DNA of 64,000 bases from BP-133 sp040756995 (GTDB lineage Bacteria > Actinomycetota > Acidimicrobiia > IMCC26256 > BP-133). Below, one piece after another: positions 47,232-55,270 of the stretch. The stretch spans positions 20,188 to 84,187 of the forward strand of contig JBFLYK010000035.1 of NCBI GenBank assembly GCA_040756995.1, read 5' to 3'. The notes under the pieces were generated by a model that was given only the letters and a program-made list of their open reading frames with translations, was not told where the DNA came from and searched no databases. Position numbers and translations under genes: made by a program. How positions within the stretch are numbered: position 1 is the stretch's first letter; each line of letters starts with the position of its first letter.

Positions 47232-48560
47232 TCACAGGGCGCCGGTGACCGTCCAGGCCCGTCCGGCGAAGCGCCAGGCGACGCCGATCAGGCGGGCCAC
47301 CATCAGGAGGGTGATGGCTCCCCACAGCCACAGGACCGTGCCGCCGGCCGCCCCGGCCAGGACGGCCGCCGGGAGGTAGACGGCGAAGGCGGCGACCATG
47401 GCGCCGGCCAGGAATCGGAACTGGCCGGCGCCGATGAGGACGCCGTCGAGCACGAAGACCACGGCGTTGAGCGGCTGGAGTACGGCCACCACCAGCAGGA
47501 GCTGGCGGATGAGGTGGATGACCGCCGGATCGTCGGAGAACAGCGGCGCCAGCACCGGCCGCAGCAGCGCCACCAACGCGCCGACGGCCACGCCGGCCAG
47601 GACGCCCCACTCCACCATCCGGCGGGAGGCGACCCGGGCGCCGTCGGCCTCACCGGCGCCGAGCAGGCGTCCGACCATCGCCTGGGCGGCGATGGCCACC
47701 GCGTCGAGGGTGAGGGCCAGGAAGCTCCAGAGCTGGAAGGCGACCTGGTGGGCGCCGAGCGGCGCCGGGCCCATCCGGGAGGCGACGGCGGTGGCCACGG
47801 CGAGGGCGGCCAGCAGGGACCCCGTCCGCAGGAACAGGTCCCGGCCGACGACGACGAGGTTCCGGAGGACGGCGGGATCGGGCCGCCAGCTCACCTCGGC
47901 GGCCCGGGCATGGCGGGCGATGTGGCGGCAGAACACGACCGCCGCTCCGACCTGGGCGATGTTGGTGGCCCAGGCCGAGGCGGCCAGACCCATGCCGAGG
48001 CCGTAGATGGCCACGAGCTCCAGCACCAGGTTGGCCAGGTTGGCGAGCAGGGCGATGCGCAGCGGCGTGACGGTGTCCTGCAGGCCACGGAGGTAGCCGA
48101 CGCCGACGAGGGCCAGCATGACCGGCACCATGCCCAGGGAGGCGATGCGGAGGTAGAGCAGGGCATGGGGCCGCACCACCGCCGACGGACCCATCAGGCT
48201 GACGATGAGTGGCGCGCCCAGCAGCCCGCCGAGCGCCAGGCCGACACCGATGGCCAGCGCCAGCCACAGGCTCTGGACGGCGTTGCGGGCGCTGGTCCGG
48301 GAGCGGCCGGCGCCGGCGGCCCGGGCCACCGCCGCCGTCGTGCCGTAGGAGAGGAAGTTGAACAGGCTGTAGGCCGTGGTGAGGACGGTGCCGGCCACGG
48401 CCAGGCCGCCGAGCTCCGGCGTCCCCAGGTGCCCGACCACCGCCGTGTCCACGAGGATGTAGAGCGGCTCGGCGGCCAGCGCCCCGAGCGCCGGCACCGC
48501 CAGGCGAAGGATCTCCCGGTCGGCCGGATGCCGGCCGGGCAGGGTCGGAGCGCGGGACAC
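47232..48560 (-). CDS. MATE-family (DinF-like) efflux transporter
   Basis: A 442-residue protein with 12 helices in two halves. The start ILRLAVPALGALAAEPLYIL and VDTAVVGHLGTPELGGLAVAG is the DinF-group signature; the second half repeats the pattern at RTGSLLAALAVATAVASRMG. It likely exports cations, drugs or lipid-linked compounds using an ion gradient. GTG start. Confidence 0.9.
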   Translation of the reverse strand: MSRAPTLPGRHPADREILRLAVPALGALAAEPLYILVDTAVVGHLGTPELGGLAVAGTVLTTAYSLFNFLSYGTTAAVARAAGAGRSRTSARNAVQSLWLALAIGVGLALGGLLGAPLIVSLMGPSAVVRPHALLYLRIASLGMVPVMLALVGVGYLRGLQDTVTPLRIALLANLANLVLELVAIYGLGMGLAASAWATNIAQVGAAVVFCRHIARHARAAEVSWRPDPAVLRNLVVVGRDLFLRTGSLLAALAVATAVASRMGPAPLGAHQVAFQLWSFLALTLDAVAIAAQAMVGRLLGAGEADGARVASRRMVEWGVLAGVAVGALVALLRPVLAPLFSDDPAVIHLIRQLLLVVAVLQPLNAVVFVLDGVLIGAGQFRFLAGAMVAAFAVYLPAAVLAGAAGGTVLWLWGAITLLMVARLIGVAWRFAGRAWTVTGAL

Positions 48561-48582
48561 GGTCGATTAGTTTCCCCGGCCG

Positions 48583-49161
48583 ATGAGGGTGCGTGAGGCA
48601 ACGGAGGAGGACTTCGACGAGGTCGCCCGGCTGACGATCGCCGCCTACCGGGCGCTCGACACCTGGGTGGGCGACGACTACGCCGCCCACCTGGCCGACG
48701 TCGAAGGGCGGGCCAAGGCCGAGAACACCACGGTCCTGGTGGCCGAGGACGACCTTCCGGTCCGGGCGGCCGTGGGCGCCGCCATCGTCGCCGGAGCGGG
48801 GGACGACGGTGTGGCCCGGGCCACCACCTCCGGGCGGCGGATCCTCGGCTCCGTCACCCTGACCATCGGCGGCGGGCCGTACTTCGAATGGGATCCCGAC
48901 GTCGACGGCGACTGCGGTTTCCGGATGCTGGCCGTCGACCCCGAGGTCCAGGGCCGGGGGGTCGGGCCCCGCCTGGTGGCCGAGTGCCTGGAGCGGGCCC
49001 GGGCCGCCGGCTGCCGGCGGATGATCATCGGTTCCACCGAGTGGATGACCACGGCCCATCGCATCTACGAACGCCTCGGTTTCCGCCGGGCGCCGGAACT
49101 CGACCAGCGGTGGGGCGACATCCGGGGGCTGTGCTTCGTGCTCGACCTGACGGCTCCGTAG
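48583..49161 (+). CDS. GNAT-family N-acetyltransferase
   Basis: A 192-residue GNAT protein with VREATEEDFDEVARLTIAAY at the N-terminus, GFRMLAVDPEVQGRGVGPRL as the acetyl-CoA-binding loop, and IYERLGFRRAPELDQRWG. Residues about 55-90 form an acidic loop typical of the family's variable region. Substrate unknown. TAGTTT ends 9 nt before the ATG. Divergent from the MATE gene with 22 nt between them. Confidence 0.86.
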   Translation: MRVREATEEDFDEVARLTIAAYRALDTWVGDDYAAHLADVEGRAKAENTTVLVAEDDLPVRAAVGAAIVAGAGDDGVARATTSGRRILGSVTLTIGGGPYFEWDPDVDGDCGFRMLAVDPEVQGRGVGPRLVAECLERARAAGCRRMIIGSTEWMTTAHRIYERLGFRRAPELDQRWGDIRGLCFVLDLTAP

Positions 49162-49191
49162 CGCCGGCGCGGCCGGTCGGTGCTTGGCGGC

Positions 49192-50766
49192 TTAGGAGCC
49201 TCGCACTCGTCCGTCGGCGGCGAACTCCCGCACGCAGGCCCGGCCGGCGCGCTTGGCGTCGTAGAGGGCGAGGTCGGCCCGGGCCAGGACCGGCAGGAGT
49301 CCCTCGCCGTTCTCCGAACCGGCGACGCCGATGCTCAGGGTGACGTTGACGACGCCGTCCTCGGTGACGACCGGTGTGGAGGCCACGACCGACCGGATGC
49401 GCTCGGCGACGGCGAAGGCCGCCGCCCCGTCGCAGTCGGCGAGGGCGATGACGAGCTCGTCGCCGCCGTAGCGCCCGACGAGATCGGCGCTGCGCAGCTG
49501 CGACTTCACGCAGGCGGCGACGACCGACAGCACCCGGTCGCCGGCCCGGTGGCCGTAGGTGTCATTGACCTCTTTGAAGTAGTCGACGTCGATCATGACG
49601 ACGCTGTGGCGGTTCGAGCTCGACGGCAGCGCACCGCCGCCGTCGAAGAGCAACTCCGCCTCCTCGAAGAACGCCCGCCGGTTGGGGATGCCGGTCAGGG
49701 GGTCGACGTTGGCCAGGTTCCGCAGCCGGGACATCAGCCGCCCGTTCTCGGCGATCATCGTCACCTGGCGGACGAGGACGATGGCCGTCACCGCCGCCGC
49801 CCCGAGGATGAGACCGTCGAGGGGGTAGACGGCCTCCCGGCGTCCGACGAAGAGCAGCAGCCCGTAGGCCAGCGCCACGGCCAGGTAGGGCAGGCGGGCC
49901 AGCTGCTGGTCGTTGCGCCGGGGGTGGTTGCGGCCCAGTCCGGCCAGCGACGGGTGGCCGTCGCTCTGGCGGGCGGGGGCCGCTCCGTCGTCGGCCCGGG
50001 CCGCCGCCTTGGCGGCCAGGAAGAAGAGACACCAGGCCGTGGCCCAGAAGGCGTCGGGCACGCCACCGTCGTACTCGCCCGACAGGGACAGGTGGGCGAA
50101 GGCGACGTCGGCGATCACCAGCGAAGAGACGCCGGCGACGAGGATGCGCAGGGCGACGTCGCCAGCGGTGGCCCGCCGCATCAGGTTCACGATGACGCCG
50201 AAGAGCAGCAGGAGGTCGCCGATCGGATAGGCGACGTTGAGCGCCATGGCCAGGCCGCTGTTGGCATGGTCGTGCACGGTCGGGCCGACCACCAGGTACC
50301 AGATACCCATGCCGGCGCACAGCAGGACGGTGAGCGCGTCGAGTCCCAGCTTCAGCCAGTCGCTGCGGCGGCGGGCGTCCGACGGGAACGACAGGAGCGC
50401 CCAGGCGGCACAGGGATAGAAGGCCAGATAGCCGGCGTCGGCCAGCGAGGGGAAGGGCTCCTGGCCCAGCAGCACCTCGTAGACGAACCAGATCAGGTCG
50501 CCGACCCACCAGCAGCTGAAGGCGATGGCCAGACGGCGCCAGGCCTGTTGGTGGGCGCGGTCGAGGCCGGCCCGGGAATTGCGGGCCGGGGCCCGGCGGG
50601 ACAACCGGAAGGCGGCCAGCGTGGCGCCCAGCCCGAGGAGCACCGGGCCGAGATCGCTGACGATGGTCTGGGTGCGTTCGCTCCCCCAGCCGGCGAAGGT
50701 CGCGGCGATGAGCAGCGCGGTCCCGAGGACCATGCCGGCGGCGGAGAGTGAGAAGTAGCGCCTCAC
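49192..50766 (-). CDS. Multi-helix membrane diguanylate cyclase
   Basis: A 524-residue protein with about nine or ten hydrophobic helices in residues 1-340 (starting SLSAAGMVLGTALLIAATFAG), forming a possible membrane sensor, then a GGDEF domain with DPLTGIPNRRAFFEEAE, DVDYFKEVNDTYGHRAGD and GGDEL at about 434-438, a near-consensus active site. It likely makes cyclic di-GMP in response to a membrane or small-hydrophobic signal. The GTG at 50766 is used because it opens the first helix closely. Divergent from modA. Confidence 0.87.
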   Translation of the reverse strand: MRRYFSLSAAGMVLGTALLIAATFAGWGSERTQTIVSDLGPVLLGLGATLAAFRLSRRAPARNSRAGLDRAHQQAWRRLAIAFSCWWVGDLIWFVYEVLLGQEPFPSLADAGYLAFYPCAAWALLSFPSDARRRSDWLKLGLDALTVLLCAGMGIWYLVVGPTVHDHANSGLAMALNVAYPIGDLLLLFGVIVNLMRRATAGDVALRILVAGVSSLVIADVAFAHLSLSGEYDGGVPDAFWATAWCLFFLAAKAAARADDGAAPARQSDGHPSLAGLGRNHPRRNDQQLARLPYLAVALAYGLLLFVGRREAVYPLDGLILGAAAVTAIVLVRQVTMIAENGRLMSRLRNLANVDPLTGIPNRRAFFEEAELLFDGGGALPSSSNRHSVVMIDVDYFKEVNDTYGHRAGDRVLSVVAACVKSQLRSADLVGRYGGDELVIALADCDGAAAFAVAERIRSVVASTPVVTEDGVVNVTLSIGVAGSENGEGLLPVLARADLALYDAKRAGRACVREFAADGRVRGS

Positions 50767-50865
50767 GTGCGGGACAACGGCACCTTTCCGGTCGAACTTG
50801 AGGGGGGTGGCCGGTGTGTTACCGTCGGCTGTAGTCTCAGACTGACTACTTCGGGGGGAGGAAGC

Positions 50866-51666
50866 GTGGTGAAGGTTGGCGGTGGCTCGTCGTTGGGCCT
50901 GGCCCTGACACTGCTGGTGGTGCTCGGCCTGGGCGCCCGGTGCGGCGACGACGAGAAGCCCAAGGCGGCGGCGTCGACCACCACCACGAAGGCCGGATTG
51001 ACCGGGAACCTCACGGTCCTGGCCGCGGCGTCGCTCAGTGAATCGTTCAAGGAGCTGGGCGCGGCGTTCGAAGCCAAGCATCCCGGCACCAAGGTGACCT
51101 TCAGCTTCGACGCCTCCTCGGCGCTGGCGGCGCAGGCCAACAACGGTGCGCCCGCCGACCTGTTCGCCTCGGCCGACCAGGCCAACATGAAGAAGGTCAC
51201 CGACGCCGGCAACGCCACGGAGCCCCGGGTGTTCGCCCACAACAAGCTGGCCATCATCGTGGCCAAGGGGAACCCCAAGAAGATCACCGGCCTGGCCGAC
51301 TTCAACAAGTCGGTGAGTTACGTGCTGTGCGCCCCGGAGGTGCCGTGCGGGAAGTACGGCGCCGAGGCGCTGGCCCGGGCGGGCGTGAAGGCCAAGCCGA
51401 AGTCGCTGGAGACCAACGTCAAGGGCGTGGTCACGAAGGTGACCGGCGGAGAGGTCGACGCGGGCATCGGCTACGTCACCGACGCCCGGGCGGCGTCCTC
51501 GGCCGAGGGCGTCGAGATCGCCGACGAGTACAACGTGGTGGCCGAGTATCCGGTGGCGGTGCTCAAGCAGTCGCCCAACGCCAAGCTCGCCCAGGCCTTT
51601 GTCGACTACATCGTGGGCTCCGACGCCCAGGCCGTGCTGGCGAAATACGGCTTTGCTCCGGCGTAA
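50866..51666 (+). CDS. modA: Molybdate-type ABC transporter substrate-binding protein, orphan
   Basis: A 266-residue exported protein: N-terminal hydrophobic segment with a Cys (LGLGARCGDDEK), an Ala/Thr linker, and the ModA fold with LTVLAAASLSESFKELGAAF, FSFDASSALAAQANNGAPADL, FASADQANMKKV, KLAIIVAKGNP and VDAGIGYVTDARA. It binds an oxyanion such as molybdate or tungstate. The cysteine does not fit a good lipobox (Arg before Cys). GTG 50866 with GGGGGGAGG upstream; GTG 50869 is the alternative. No modB or modC follows, so permease and ATPase must be elsewhere. The moeA gene at the start of the window shows molybdenum use. Confidence 0.88.
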   Translation: MVKVGGGSSLGLALTLLVVLGLGARCGDDEKPKAAASTTTTKAGLTGNLTVLAAASLSESFKELGAAFEAKHPGTKVTFSFDASSALAAQANNGAPADLFASADQANMKKVTDAGNATEPRVFAHNKLAIIVAKGNPKKITGLADFNKSVSYVLCAPEVPCGKYGAEALARAGVKAKPKSLETNVKGVVTKVTGGEVDAGIGYVTDARAASSAEGVEIADEYNVVAEYPVAVLKQSPNAKLAQAFVDYIVGSDAQAVLAKYGFAPA

Positions 51667-51676
51667 GGCCGGTCTG

Positions 51677-51697
51677 CGAAACTATCCGATAGTTTCG
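51677..51697. terminator. Perfect hairpin after modA
   Basis: CGAAACTATC (51677-51686), one C, then GATAGTTTCG (51688-51697) makes a 10-bp perfect stem, 10 nt after the modA stop, with GGCC on both flanks able to extend it. No T run follows. Likely the modA terminator, though a dyad operator is possible. Confidence 0.55.
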
Positions 51698-52075
51698 GCC
51701 GACGAATCCGCCGATATTCCTTCAAAGCCGGTCGCTCTATAAGGCTATGAGGACGGGGCCATCGCCGTTGATTTCGCACTAGTGCGGTGCCCGGTGGCGG
51801 AGTAGGCCATCGGTGGTAACCACTTGTGCGGAAAGGGATGCCGGCGGGGCAATGTGCTCCCTTCCGGCCGGTCCGGCCTCGTTGGCACCTCGCTTTTTTG
51901 GGCCTGAGCTGGTCACGGCACGCCAGTCATCCTGAACTAGTCATCGGGCTCATTGGGTGGTCATCGCGGCCAAGTTTGTTGAGGCCTTCTCAAGGCTCGC
52001 CGGACGGCGCCCGTTACCTGGTTTCGAGCACGGCGCCGGCGAGAGGCGCCCGAGCCTTGAAGCCAAAGGAGCAAC
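51698..52075 (+). promoter_or_regulatory. Non-coding region and structured 5' leader of the Gly/Leu/Thr repeat protein gene
   Basis: The 409 nt between modA and the next gene hold no convincing ORF. Seen here: GCACTAGTGC palindrome (about 51775), GGCCGGTCCGGCC hairpin (about 51877), a TTTTTT run (about 51893), and close to the gene a 10-bp stem TCAAGGCTCG (51990-51999) with CGAGCCTTGA (52051-52060). Inside it GGCGCC occurs three times (52006, 52032, 52045), so the first copy can pair with either of the others. A clear AAAGGAG at 52065-52071 follows. The layout suits a folded leader controlling translation; I do not recognise a known riboswitch class. Confidence 0.5.
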
Positions 52076-53122
52076 ATGCGTAAGAACCACAAGCGGGCCC
52101 TCATCGTCGCCGTCCCGGCCGTAGGTTTCATGACCGGAGCTGCCCTGGTGGTTCCCGCCATGGCCGCCGGCACCAGCGCCAAGGTCAAGGTCAAGTCGGA
52201 GCTCCGGGGCGGACGCTCCGGTCTCCTCGGAGGCTTGAGCGGCGCAATCTCCGGGGACACCGGTGGCCTGCTGGGTGGCGTGACCGGCGGGTCCGGTGGC
52301 CTCCTCGGTTCCGTCACCGGAACGCTCGACGGCGTCACGGGCGGCCTGACCGGTGGCCTCACCGGCGGCGGCTCCGGCGATCTGCTGGGCTCGGTGACCG
52401 GGACGCTGGGTGGTCTGACCGGTGGTCTGACGGGCGGCGGCTCGGGTGACCTGCTGGGCTCGGTGACCGGGACGCTGGGTGGTCTGACCGGTGGTCTGAC
52501 GGGCGGCGGGTCGGGTGACCTGCTCGGTTCGGTGACCGGGACGCTGGGTGGTCTGACCGGTGGTCTGACGGGCGGCGGCTCGGGCGATCTGCTCGGTTCG
52601 GTGACTGGAACCCTCGGTGGTCTGACCGGTGGCCTGACCGGTGGTGTGACGGGCGGCGGCTCGGGTGACCTGCTCGGTTCGGTGACTGGAACCCTCGGTG
52701 GTCTGACCGGCGGACTGACCGGTGGCGGGTCGGGTGATCTGCTCGGGTCGGTGACCGGGACCCTGGGTGGTCTGACCGGCGGACTGACGGGTGGTGTGAC
52801 CGGCGGCGTGAGCGGCGGCGCCACAGGCGGCGTGAGCGGCGGCGCCACGGGCGGGGTGACCGTCGGGACGGGTGACCTGCTCGGCTCGGTGACCGGCACC
52901 CTGGGCGGCCTGACCGGCGGACTCACCGGCGGCACCACCGGCGGCCTGCTCGACACCGTCACCGGGACGGTCAGCGGCGTGACGGGAACGCTCGGCGGCC
53001 TGACCGGCGGGACCACGAGCGGCTCGGGCGGCCTCCTCGCTCCGGTGACCGGCCTCCTCGGCGGTCTGACCGGCGGCACCTCGGGCGGCCTGCTCGGCGG
53101 CCTGACGGGGGGACTTCTCTAG
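52076..53122 (+). CDS. Secreted Gly/Leu/Thr-rich tandem-repeat protein, function unknown
   Basis: A 348-residue protein with a signal peptide (RALIVAVPAVGFMTGAALVV to AMAAG), a short basic segment (SAKVKVKSELRGGRSG), and then almost only repeats of GGGSGDLLGSVTGTLGGLTG (23-residue unit; longer variants with extra GGVT or GGVSGGAT). Gly exceeds 40 % and charged residues are almost absent after residue 60. No Cys. It ends in GGLTGGLL without an anchor motif. Such sequence could form a beta solenoid or amyloid-like or glycine-loop surface fibre. It shares the VTGTV/LLGG style with the protein at 26807, but the period differs. Confidence 0.78.
   Translation: MRKNHKRALIVAVPAVGFMTGAALVVPAMAAGTSAKVKVKSELRGGRSGLLGGLSGAISGDTGGLLGGVTGGSGGLLGSVTGTLDGVTGGLTGGLTGGGSGDLLGSVTGTLGGLTGGLTGGGSGDLLGSVTGTLGGLTGGLTGGGSGDLLGSVTGTLGGLTGGLTGGGSGDLLGSVTGTLGGLTGGLTGGVTGGGSGDLLGSVTGTLGGLTGGLTGGGSGDLLGSVTGTLGGLTGGLTGGVTGGVSGGATGGVSGGATGGVTVGTGDLLGSVTGTLGGLTGGLTGGTTGGLLDTVTGTVSGVTGTLGGLTGGTTSGSGGLLAPVTGLLGGLTGGTSGGLLGGLTGGLL
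52364..52800 (+). repeat. 69-bp tandem coding repeat with 81-bp variants
   Basis: Units begin at 52364, 52433, 52502, 52571 (12 bp longer), 52652 and 52721. Adjacent units are nearly identical in DNA, for example CTGGGCTCGGTGACCGGGAC, with only a few synonymous changes. This level of identity means recent duplication or gene conversion, and unit number probably varies between strains. Confidence 0.88.
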
Positions 53123-53143
53123 CCGAGGGGTGGCTGAGAAAGC

Positions 53144-53175
53144 GAAGGCGGGGCCGGATTCCCGGCCCCGCCTTC
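53144..53175. terminator. Strong GC hairpin terminator
   Basis: GAAGGCGGGGCCGG (53144-53157), loop ATTC, CCGGCCCCGCCTTC (53162-53175): 14 perfect base pairs, 22 nt after the stop of the repeat protein. It may serve both the repeat gene and the convergent gene that ends at 53302. Confidence 0.85.
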
Positions 53176-53290
53176 TGCTGTGTGGGGGTTGGCGTCGGAT
53201 CCGCCGCCGGATGCGCCGTTGCACCCGGCGGCGGCTGCTGTGGTTTTGGCGTCGGACGGGCCACCAGGTGCGCCGTTGCACCCGGCGGCC
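53176..53290. repeat. Two direct copies of about 56 bp in a non-coding gap
   Basis: TTGGCGTCGGA at 53189 and 53246, and GCGCCGTTGCACCCGGCGGC in both copies, show a tandem duplication of about 57 bp with drift in the middle. No gene is supported in this gap; reading frames through it are Gly/Ala/Cys-rich by-products of base composition. Confidence 0.6.
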
Positions 53291-53301
53291 TGCGGGTGGG
53301 G

Positions 53302-55086
53302 CTATCGGGAGGAGAAGTCTCGGGCGATGGCGGGCTCGGGGCCGGGGGTCAGGGGTACGGCCTTGCCGAGATCCGGGGCGCCGTCTCCGGGGCGGCGGGC
53401 CCCGTCGCTGACCGGGAGGTCCGGAGGCGGGGCGATGGCCTCGGGGTGGAGGGCGACGACCGACGTCTGCCAGGGCGTCCCGTTGTCGAAGCGGCCGACG
53501 AACCGGTAGGAGGGCACCAGGGCCAGGCGGACCTCCCCGTTCTCGAACACCGACGTCTGGAGCAGGCCCAGCTCGACGCCGGTGATCTTGACCACCTGCG
53601 GCGCCGGCGGCGGGCAGGTCGGGGCGGGCATCGACGCCACCGCCTTGTCCTCCCCGACCGGCATCGGCATCGGCACCGGCGAACAGACCGGAGCCTGCGC
53701 CGGCAGGTCAACGGCCGGCGAGCTCACGCCCGAGGCGGCGTTCGCCCCCGAGGTGGCCGTCCCGCCCGACTCCACCGAGCCGGCAGCAGGCGAGGCGTCG
53801 ATGGCCGGGGCGGCGGCCCCTCCCGACTTCACCGAGCCGGCAGCGGGGGTGGCGTCGAGGGCCGGCGCCGGTTCGATGGCGGCGCGGCTGTCGGTGGCGT
53901 AGAGGACTCCGGGGGATTGCAGGTCCTCGAGGGCGGCGTCGACGCCCCGGAGCCTGTAGTCGCCGCCCCGCTCGAAGCTCACCCACGAGCCGGAGAGGTT
54001 CTCGAAGCGGCCGTCGGACCGCATCGTCACGTTCCAGACGGGCCAGTCGGCCCGGCGCCCGTCGAGGACGGGGTAGAGGGCGACGCTGAAGCCCTTCACC
54101 GGCGGAGGCGGCGGCGGGCACGACGCCACACCGCTGTCCACCGGCTTGTCCGCCGGGGCCGTCCCGCCGGAGCTACCGGCGCCCGAGGCCCGCCCGGCCG
54201 CCCAGGCCGCCGGCGGCGCCGGGTCCACGACGACCGTGGCGCCGTTGGGGGTGGGAGTGGCGGCGCCTGTCGTGGTGGCGCCGGCTTGGTTCGCGCCGGA
54301 GCCGGAGCTGGCGCCGTTCTCCTGTTCCAGCTGGCGCAGCTTCTCGGCCTCCAGCCTCCGCAGTTCCTCGGGGCTGAGGCCGGGGGCGGCGCAGGCCCAG
54401 CCGACGCCGATCTCGGTGTCGGTGGTCTCGACCGCCCAGGAGGCCCGGGGAGCACCCATGCGGTCGAGGAGCTCGAGCACACGGCGCTCGGCGTCGGCCC
54501 GGGGGATCGCCGGGCCGGTCGGGGCGTCGTGGCCGGCCGCGTCGTCGGGGCGGCCGTCGAAGCGACTGCGGTAGAGGTTGAGGTACCAGGCGCCGCCCTT
54601 GCCCATGGCGTCTCCGCCGAAGGCGCTCAGCGTCCAGTCGCCGCCGTCGACGAACCAACCGCCGTCCCGCTGGACCGGGGTGCCCGGCACGCCGAGGGCT
54701 TCGGCGATCCGGACCAGGGTGGCCCGGTCGAGGAGCGGAGTGTTCACCCGCCAGGCGGCGGCGTGGTCAGGCAGTTCGGGGAGTTCGCCCTCGACCTCGA
54801 ACTTCAGCCCCCACCCGCCGTAGGGGTAGAGGGCCGACCGGCTTCCGGCGGCGCCGACGGCCGGGGCGGCGGACATTTTGGCGTCGCTCTGCGCCGCCAT
54901 CGTCTCCGCCCCGCCGCCGACGCCGTTGCCGGCCATCAGGGCGAGAGGCTTGGCGTCGGAACCGTTGCCGTCGAAGGCGACGGCGATCCCGCCGGCCACC
55001 ACGGCCAGGAGGGTCACGCCGGCCACGACGGCCCGGCGGTGCCGGCGGGCAGGGGGAGCGGGGGGTACGGCCTCGGGGTCGATCAC
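53302..55086 (-). CDS. Single-pass membrane protein with large external domain, unknown
   Basis: A 594-residue protein: short N-terminal cytoplasmic segment rich in Pro/Arg (APPARRHRRA), one transmembrane helix (VVAGVTLLAVVAGGIAVAF), then a large external part. Two ordered-looking regions (about 85-260 and 355-420, 515-560) alternate with Ala/Pro/Ser-rich linkers; the repeated AAGSVKSGG/AAGSVESGG is notable. GGAGGAGG is 7 nt before the GTG start. I recognise no catalytic motif. Related proteins occur as hypothetical membrane proteins of this group. It is third in line behind the MFS and beta-propeller genes, 184 nt after the latter. Confidence 0.75.
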   Translation of the reverse strand: MIDPEAVPPAPPARRHRRAVVAGVTLLAVVAGGIAVAFDGNGSDAKPLALMAGNGVGGGAETMAAQSDAKMSAAPAVGAAGSRSALYPYGGWGLKFEVEGELPELPDHAAAWRVNTPLLDRATLVRIAEALGVPGTPVQRDGGWFVDGGDWTLSAFGGDAMGKGGAWYLNLYRSRFDGRPDDAAGHDAPTGPAIPRADAERRVLELLDRMGAPRASWAVETTDTEIGVGWACAAPGLSPEELRRLEAEKLRQLEQENGASSGSGANQAGATTTGAATPTPNGATVVVDPAPPAAWAAGRASGAGSSGGTAPADKPVDSGVASCPPPPPPVKGFSVALYPVLDGRRADWPVWNVTMRSDGRFENLSGSWVSFERGGDYRLRGVDAALEDLQSPGVLYATDSRAAIEPAPALDATPAAGSVKSGGAAAPAIDASPAAGSVESGGTATSGANAASGVSSPAVDLPAQAPVCSPVPMPMPVGEDKAVASMPAPTCPPPAPQVVKITGVELGLLQTSVFENGEVRLALVPSYRFVGRFDNGTPWQTSVVALHPEAIAPPPDLPVSDGARRPGDGAPDLGKAVPLTPGPEPAIARDFSSR

Positions 55087-55202
55087 GTCAGTTCCTCCTC
55101 CGGTGTCGCCCTTCAGACGACCGGAAGAGCCAGCCAGTTCCCACGCTCCGAGAAAAAAGAACCGCAGATTGTGGCCGTGACCGTCCCGCGGCCCATGTCC
55201 CA

Positions 55203-55220
55203 AGCGCAATCGATTGCGCT
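55203..55220. promoter_or_regulatory. 18-bp perfect palindrome resembling a LacI-family operator
   Basis: AGCGCAATCGATTGCGCT is a perfect palindrome with the central AAnCGnTT core typical of LacI/PurR-family operators. It sits 117 nt before the start of the membrane protein gene (53302-55086) and 51 nt after the beta-propeller gene, so it most likely controls the former. No LacI-type regulator is in the window. Confidence 0.6.
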
Positions 55221-55270
55221 CCGGCACCTGCGGCGGATGGTCGGTTGGCGGGCGGGCGGGCGGCGGCGGG

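Noticed and set aside
51677..52060. Possible known riboswitch (c-di-AMP, cobalamin, c-di-GMP or molybdenum-cofactor type) between modA and the repeat gene
   Set aside because: I could not match any consensus core of these classes by eye; kept only as an unassigned structured leader.
51826..52083. Short frame starting MRKGMPAG in the gap before the repeat protein
   Set aside because: No ribosome site, no family similarity, runs over the strong leader stem and ends inside the next gene.
52364..52800. Regular 69-bp spacing that might look like a CRISPR array
   Set aside because: The whole unit repeats, with no unique spacers, and it is in frame within a secreted protein; no cas genes are near.
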